Assembly (NCBI GenBank): GCA_902771725.1
Contig: CACXXT010000017.1
Location: 1-57,483, forward strand
Reading direction: 5' to 3'
Origin: an uncultured Bacteroidales bacterium
GTDB lineage: Bacteria > Bacteroidota > Bacteroidia > Bacteroidales > Bacteroidaceae
Length of the DNA stretch: 57,483 nt
This document shows, piece by piece, positions 53,765 through 57,483 of this stretch. The stretch's first letter is position 1. Every line of letters starts with the position of its first letter. The notes beneath the pieces were generated by a model, which worked only from the letters and a program-made list of their open reading frames with translations, did not search any database and was not told where the DNA came from. Position numbers and translations under genes: made by a program.

Positions 53765-54244
53765 TATCTTTTACTATGAATCTTTGCTGATTGTAGAAGT
53801 CAGTTCATGTTATTACAAAAGATGAAAGAATCAACTAATACTTAAATACCGCTGTACTTTGGTTTTATCATTCTTTGTAAGTCCCCGAGCAACAAAAAGT
53901 TGCTCACTTCGACGACATGAACAATGTGGTCGGATGGGCAAGGCTTACAAAGTCCTTCATGGCCGAAATCGCCGAGTTCCTGCTACTTCTACAAACTTCT
54001 CATGGACAGGCTCGACACTAAGCCCCTGTAATGCCTTACGGGGTAAGGGGAAGGAGAGCCTGAACCATAACATAATCACGCCTATACTGGCATAACAATC
54101 GTTTGATGAAGCTTCAGACTGCAAAATTACTCAGAATTGCAATTAGCAGCCTATTTTAGAGTAAAGAAATTTGATTGGGTGCAGGGAGGGGAATAAAAAA
54201 ACACCTGACGGTTTGAGTTTCAGAGGCTGCCAGGAATGAACGTT
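53765..54244. other. 480 bases without a recognisable gene
   Basis: Low-complexity, AT-leaning sequence. Short open frames exist but none has a promoter, a family pattern or a coding look. One patch near 53920-54010 has mixed codon-like composition and may be a gene scrap. Confidence 0.5.
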
Positions 54245-54253
54245 GCAAAGATA
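54245..54253 (-). promoter_or_regulatory. Orphan -7 box
   Basis: The minus strand reads TATCTTTGC, but no gene follows on that strand for several hundred bases. It may be left over from a lost gene. Confidence 0.4.
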
Positions 54254-54377
54254 TACATTATTCTTGATTCTTGCAAGTATTATATGGGTTATTTTCGTTT
54301 AAGTTTAAGAGAGTTTTTTCATCGTCAAAGTTCCGAAACCAAGGATGGGGCGGAAAGGATCTTTTAGCTCTTGCTTC

Positions 54378-54498
54378 CATGAATTAGGAACGAATTAGGC
54401 ATGAATCTATCATGAATAAATTTCTTAAGAGGATGAAGAGATGCTGCCACTATGAAATTTACAATTAATTCGTGAGTAATTCGTCCCTAATTTATGAT
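54378..54498. repeat. Imperfect inverted repeat
   Basis: Arms CCATGAATTAGGAACGAATT (from 54378) and its near complement ending GTCCCTAATTTATGAT (to 54498) span about 29 bases each with a 62-base spacer. Confidence 0.55.
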
Positions 54499-54522
54499 AA
54501 AGGATTCTATAAACATCAATAG

Positions 54523-54549
54523 GCCTCTTCTGGAAGGGTCCGGAGAGGC
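54523..54549 (-). terminator. Degenerate terminator of the first ORF6N remnant
   Basis: GCCTCT and AGAGGC form an imperfect stem. It corresponds to the intact terminator at 55968-55994. Confidence 0.45.
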
Positions 54550-54564
54550 GGAATGGGATAAATG

Positions 54565-54960
54565 GGAAATGACCAAGGCTATCGAACTATTGAGGATTCC
54601 AGAGAGCATAGCTACACCCTGTTCGGTGAAGGCGTGGGGCAGCTTTCTCGTTCCTCCCCATCTTGAAATTCCAAATTGGAATATCAAGTTTTTCTTCAAC
54701 TCATCAAATTCTTCCTTGCTCAGTTGAAACATGAAATCAGGAGGAAAACGTCTAATGTTCAATAACTTGCACTATTTCTCGCCATGGCAGCGTCTGAAGC
54801 AAGCTTCACGCTGCTCATTTGGCTTAACGAAATAGTTCCTTTTTACAGCCTTGTTCAAATTGCCGGTAGTCACTTGATACAATTCGCGTTGCCCACGAAT
54901 CTCATATATTATCACAGACTCATTATTGTACAAGTTCCAGAGATGCTGGGGCGACGGCAT
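54565..54960 (-). pseudogene. ORF6N-domain gene remnant, first copy
   Basis: On the minus strand, an N-terminal piece (IYEIRGQRELYQVTTGNLNK) is followed in a different frame by [20 protein letters not shown] and [17 protein letters not shown]. The N-terminal piece lacks about nine residues between GQ and LYQV that the family has, and the end is replaced by a short unrelated tail. The part at 54578-54762 is nearly identical to 56314-56497. ORF6N proteins are phage-type DNA-binding regulators. Confidence 0.75.
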
Positions 54961-54967
54961 CATGTAA

Positions 54968-54993
54968 GGCGGCCCGAATCGTGTACGGCCGCC
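54968..54993. repeat. Hairpin before repeat D
   Basis: GGCGGCC and GGCCGCC pair around a 12-base loop. It stands where copies B and C have their terminator hairpin. Confidence 0.55.
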
Positions 54994-55018
54994 CCCTTCT
55001 CGCCTTCCCACTCCGCTG

Positions 55019-55055
55019 GTGTATAGTGTATAGTTTCGCAACAAACTTTTTGGAA
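55019..55055 (+). repeat. 37-bp repeat, copy D
   Basis: Matches the repeat except for TG in place of CA near its 3' end. The preceding GCCCCCTTCTCG and ACTCCGCT also resemble copies B and C. Confidence 0.88.
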
Positions 55056-55091
55056 AAGAGTGCCGATTCACCACCGCCTTGGCTCGAACCG

Positions 55092-55125
55092 GTTTTTCAC
55101 TTTCAAGAACAAAAAAGCCTCTCCG
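55092..55125. repeat. 34-bp terminator-associated repeat, copy 1
   Basis: TTTTTCACTTTCA and ACAAAAAAGCCTCTCCG recur at 55943-55976 with three mismatches. The shared part runs into both terminators. Confidence 0.75.
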
Positions 55126-55143
55126 AGAAGGATTCTGAGAGGC
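55117..55143 (-). terminator. Terminator of the HEPN/nucleotidyltransferase operon
   Basis: GCCTCTC and GAGAGGC flank a 13-base loop, followed on the minus strand by TTTTTT. Confidence 0.8.
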
Positions 55144-55175
55144 AAATAATATCGCAAAAAGGATTTTGGAAAATC

Positions 55176-55493
55176 CTATACTGCGACACCTGTACGCATT
55201 ACATCACGGTATAATGGAGATGGTTCATTTTCTTCCATAAGTACGGGCTCAATGAGTGTATTAAATCTAATGGCATCTAAACTTATGTCCGTGGATATTT
55301 CCAGCCATTCCCCATCGAAAGAAGGAACGATAACAGCAACATCTATATCACTCCATGGATTTGCATTGCCTTTGCTATACGAGCCATACATATATACTTT
55401 CACCTGATTTTTAAACCTGGGCGAAATTATACGCTTGTAGTCCCGAACAAGTTCAAGAGCCTCTTCTCGAGTTAGAGTTTTTGGAGTATCCAT
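55176..55493 (-). CDS. MNT-type nucleotidyltransferase (HEPN partner)
   Basis: A 105-residue minimal nucleotidyltransferase with GSYSKGNANPWSDIDVAVI (GS at 37-38; D49 and D51 bind metal). In HEPN/MNT toxin-antitoxin pairs this protein inactivates the HEPN partner by adding AMP. It is the second gene of the operon and overlaps the HEPN gene by 22 bases. Confidence 0.88.
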   Translation of the reverse strand: MDTPKTLTREEALELVRDYKRIISPRFKNQVKVYMYGSYSKGNANPWSDIDVAVIVPSFDGEWLEISTDISLDAIRFNTLIEPVLMEENEPSPLYRDVMRTGVAV

Positions 55494-55861
55494 TGGTAAA
55501 ATTGTTTCGTTTGGTCAAGTATGTATTGACATGCTGTTTCATTAAGCGTCGAAGCGACCTTTTGCTTGTATTGTGGATAACGTGCCTCTATATTCATAGG
55601 CACCATCATAGCAATGAATCTTAACTGTTCTTCTGTGAGTTGATCTTTTAATCCGCAACAATCCAAAAGCTTAGCATGACTATGAGTATAAGGCGGGTCA
55701 TCATCACGTGTTGCTGTCCAAAAGGCTTTCAAGACTTTCTCGATAACCTGATGGCACATAAAAGCCACATACAGCCATCTTCCGCCTTGAAATAGATACT
55801 CTGCAGTATCAAGGTCGTTTGTCGCAATATCAAGCCAATATCTAACCTTGTCAGATTCCAT
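55472..55861 (-). CDS. HEPN-domain protein
   Basis: A 129-residue helical protein with YWLDIATNDLDTAEYLF and FMCHQVIEKVLKAFW, the HEPN signature, and NIEARYPQYK at the usual place of the family's RYP motif. In the toxin-type members an R-x4-6-H pair cuts RNA. I see no such pair here, so this may be a non-RNase or diverged version. The promoter at 55899-55907 drives it with the nucleotidyltransferase gene. Confidence 0.85.
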   Translation of the reverse strand: MESDKVRYWLDIATNDLDTAEYLFQGGRWLYVAFMCHQVIEKVLKAFWTATRDDDPPYTHSHAKLLDCCGLKDQLTEEQLRFIAMMVPMNIEARYPQYKQKVASTLNETACQYILDQTKQFYQWILQKL

Positions 55862-55898
55862 GATGCTTACTAAAGGCTATGGTTTTTATGTTTACGCC

Positions 55899-55907
55899 GC
55901 AAAAGTA
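55899..55907 (-). promoter_or_regulatory. -7 box for the HEPN/MNT operon
   Basis: The minus strand reads TACTTTTGC, 38 bases upstream of the HEPN start. Confidence 0.7.
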
Positions 55908-55942
55908 GTAACTTTCCTTGATTCAGCCAAAGAAATCCGGAA

Positions 55943-55976
55943 CTTTTTCACTTTCAGGCACAAAAAAGCCTCTCCG
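55943..55976. repeat. 34-bp terminator-associated repeat, copy 2
   Basis: Matches 55092-55125 at 31 of 34 bases. Confidence 0.75.
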
Positions 55977-55994
55977 GGGTGGATACGGAGAGGC
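55968..55994 (-). terminator. Terminator of the second ORF6N gene
   Basis: GCCTCTCCG pairs with CGGAGAGGC, with TTTTTT following on the minus strand. Confidence 0.8.
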
Positions 55995-56031
55995 TGAATG
56001 GGATTGTTTGGAGAATGATGAGGTATTGTTT

Positions 56032-56514
56032 CTACTCTGTTTTGTCAGACTGGCTAAACCCGACAATGGGCCTACGAGGCATTCTGCTTGAAGTTTGAAG
56101 CGCAGCCAATGATTGATTGATAAGTTCTAACTTTGCACGTGTGTCTTCATTTATATCGTTTTGGTTCGCCAATAAGTCTTCTATATCAAGTTTTAAGTCC
56201 TCGAAGTCTTGCCGCAATTGAGCCAGGTCGGCAGCGGTATTAGTGGGAGGCAAAGAGGCTGCCATGCGGCGAATCGCAACAAATGCGCGCATGATTGAAA
56301 TATTCATATCTATGGCTATTGAACTATTGAGGATTCCAGAGAGCATAGCTACACCCTGCTCGGTGAAGGCGTGGGGCAGTTTTCTCGTTCCTCCCCATCT
56401 TGAAATTCCAAATTGGAATATCAAGTTTTTCTTCAACTCATCAAATTCTTCCTTGCTCAGTTGAAACATGAAATCGGAAGGGAAACGTCTAATGTTCCTT
56501 TTTACAGCCAGTAT
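56032..56514 (-). pseudogene. ORF6N-domain gene, 5'-truncated second copy
   Basis: The minus strand encodes [40 protein letters not shown] and [16 protein letters not shown], then a coiled-coil tail ending [12 protein letters not shown]. The N-terminal 40-50 residues are missing: an in-frame TAG lies just upstream, and repeat E begins 35 bases beyond. An internal ATG at 56467-56469 could still give a 145-residue product, so it may be expressed. Confidence 0.75.
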
Positions 56515-56548
56515 CTAACGGCCATGCGGCGGGAAATGGGGGAAAGGT

Positions 56549-56585
56549 ATGTATAGTGTATAGTTTCGCAACAAACTTTTCAGAA
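56549..56585 (+). repeat. 37-bp repeat, copy E
   Basis: Matches the repeat except for its first base. It lies at the 5' side of the truncated ORF6N gene and is not preceded by a GC hairpin. Confidence 0.88.
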
Positions 56586-56772
56586 TTTGTGCATTATTGG
56601 GACAATCCTCTATTTTGGCTGTTATTCGTTGATAAAACAAGATTTTGAAGCGGATTCGAACATTTAAGTATAATGAATGACAATTGGAAAATACGACAAA
56701 ATAGGTCATAATAAGGTCTATTTGACTTAAAATAATCAAATATCTTATGCTTTTTCGTCAAAACTATTGCAG

Positions 56773-56824
56773 AAAATCTCAAAAAGGTGTATATCTGCAT
56801 CGTGTAAAATCTCAAAAAGGTGTA
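56773..56824. repeat. Two direct copies of a 19-bp leader-like sequence
   Basis: AAAATCTCAAAAAGGTGTA at 56773-56791 and again at 56806-56824, 33 bases apart. The second is followed by an ATG at 56828 that opens a frame of only about 20 codons. Confidence 0.8.
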
Positions 56825-56829
56825 GATAT

Positions 56830-57091
56830 GAAAGATCAGGTCCCACTATCGCAAACTATCTTTTCGAACGCTATGGTGGGGAAACGGTGGAGTCCTCCCC
56901 AATAACATTTCTTCCCCCACAGATTCAGCAGTCACTGATTGCTGAATTACAAGACGAAGGAAAACAGCAGTCGCTGACTGCTAAATTTGCAGAGACACAA
57001 GATTCATTGATAGTTATCGTTCCTCTGCATCACCCCGCAGATGCTCTCCAAAATTCGCAAAAACATCTCTTTCGGAGCACAAAAATAGCAT
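56830..57091. other. Stretch with gene-like but broken sequence
   Basis: One frame reads GPTIANYLFERYGGETVESS and QQSLIAELQDEGKQQSLTAK without a usable start. It contains two related 20-odd-base units (CAGCAGTCACTGATTGCT and CAGCAGTCGCTGACTGCT). I do not recognise a family; it may be a decayed gene. Confidence 0.4.
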
Positions 57092-57173
57092 TTTTACAAA
57101 AATTCACTGAAACTAGTTTCAGAGTTTCACCCTTTTACAAAAATTCACTGAAACTAGTTTCAGAGTTTCACCC
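57092..57173. repeat. Perfect 41-bp tandem repeat with internal palindrome
   Basis: Two identical 41-base units (57092-57132 and 57133-57173). Each contains the perfect 16-bp palindrome CTGAAACTAGTTTCAG (57107-57122 and 57148-57163) followed by AGTTTCACCC. Confidence 0.95.
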
Positions 57174-57327
57174 TCGGCAGACACTTTTTGGTCTTGTCGG
57201 GGGTGTATTCGCAGAGAATGCCGTAACTTTGTGACTCAAATAACAATTCGTGACCCATTCACTTTATGTCTAACTATCAAAAATGTGAAAAAATCGACGC
57301 TCAAAAAAACAATTTCCCATCAAAAAG

Positions 57328-57360
57328 TTTGGTCGATTCAATAAAAAGCACTACCTTTGC
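57328..57360 (+). promoter_or_regulatory. Promoter facing out of the right edge
   Basis: TTTG at 57328-57331 and TACCTTTGC at 57352-57360 with a 20-base spacer. A hairpin (ACCCGC 57371-57376, GCGGGT near 57402) and a T-rich run follow, then ATG at 57426, whose frame ends after 18 codons at 57482. The true gene is probably beyond the window. Confidence 0.65.
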
Positions 57361-57483
57361 GCCCACTAGAACCCGCCAAGCCTCTCCACGATGCTCAAAT
57401 GTGCGGGTCGTTTTATTTTTATACGATGAGCAACAGAATCCCATTCCAGAAACCATCCGTCCGATGCTCCCCAACCGCATGAC

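Noticed and set aside
53859..54095. Small plus-strand open frame
   Set aside because: No promoter, no ribosome-binding site and no family pattern; amino-acid composition looks random.
47692..56585. CRISPR array
   Set aside because: The five repeats are 1.5-3.3 kb apart and one is inverted; there are no spacers and no cas genes.
57426..57482. An 18-codon gene at the right edge
   Set aside because: Although a promoter lies upstream, the frame closes after 18 codons. The real coding sequence probably begins later or outside the window.

Overview
The window looks like a chromosomal segment of a Bacteroidota member of the order Bacteroidales. Some traits, such as the C-terminal motif of the large lyase and the NigD-like lipoprotein, resemble Prevotellaceae, but the genus cannot be fixed. 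The main support is about twenty sites of the TAnnTTTGC promoter type, usually near 33 to 60 bases upstream of a start codon, several with TTTG about 20 bases further up. Order-typical gene blocks agree: parA-parB-DUF5683-mltD-spoT, rsfS-ftsH-cdsA, and a DUF4254 gene beside lipooligosaccharide glycosyltransferases. No rRNA, CRISPR array, integrase or transposase gene was seen.

Positions 1-31300 and 31295-47600 are mostly ordinary, dense, GC-rich core genome. From left to right: glycerate kinase; a secreted EEP-family nuclease or phosphatase; efp; rpmH; a plus-strand run PASTA protein-rluD-ddl-acyltransferase-NigD-like lipoprotein-GT4; then a surface-glycan block (GT87, GT2, a GtrA/GT11 fusion, a GtrB-like GT2, polysaccharide deacetylase, LpxL-type acyltransferase, two LtaS-like transferases, GT9, DUF4254) that probably builds and decorates lipooligosaccharide. 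A 1544-residue PL11 rhamnogalacturonan lyase with beta-strand repeats follows. Then come the alaS-ion channel-mnmA operon, a MerR regulator, spoT, mltD, DUF5683, parB, parA, tadA, a large outer-membrane beta-barrel protein, cdsA, ftsH and rsfS.

Two tRNA-Gln(CUG) genes at 44752-44944 mark the edge of a different region. From about 45000 to the right end the DNA is accessory: lower in GC, gene-poor, and full of toxin-antitoxin-like cassettes, gene fragments and repeats. It holds a DUF4143 AAA ATPase, birA, a VapE-family ATPase, an AbiEi/AbiEii pair, broken ATPase and AlbA_2 genes, a small lipoprotein, two ORF6N-gene remnants and a HEPN/nucleotidyltransferase pair.

The most striking structure is a 37-bp sequence present five times (47692, 49447, 51694, 55019, 56549) at cassette boundaries, once inverted. 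Two of these copies sit inside a 208-bp direct repeat that carries the 3' end of the vapE gene and its terminator and brackets the AbiE cassette. A similar but shorter arrangement, a 22-bp repeat of the birA 3' end, brackets the DUF4143 ATPase. The AbiEii toxin gene carries a perfect 22-bp tandem duplication that shifts its reading frame; removing one copy restores a longer C-terminus. Together these suggest a locus where self-contained defence cassettes accumulate behind the 3' ends of resident genes by a repeat-guided process whose enzyme is not encoded here. That model is inference; the repeats and frameshift are visible directly.
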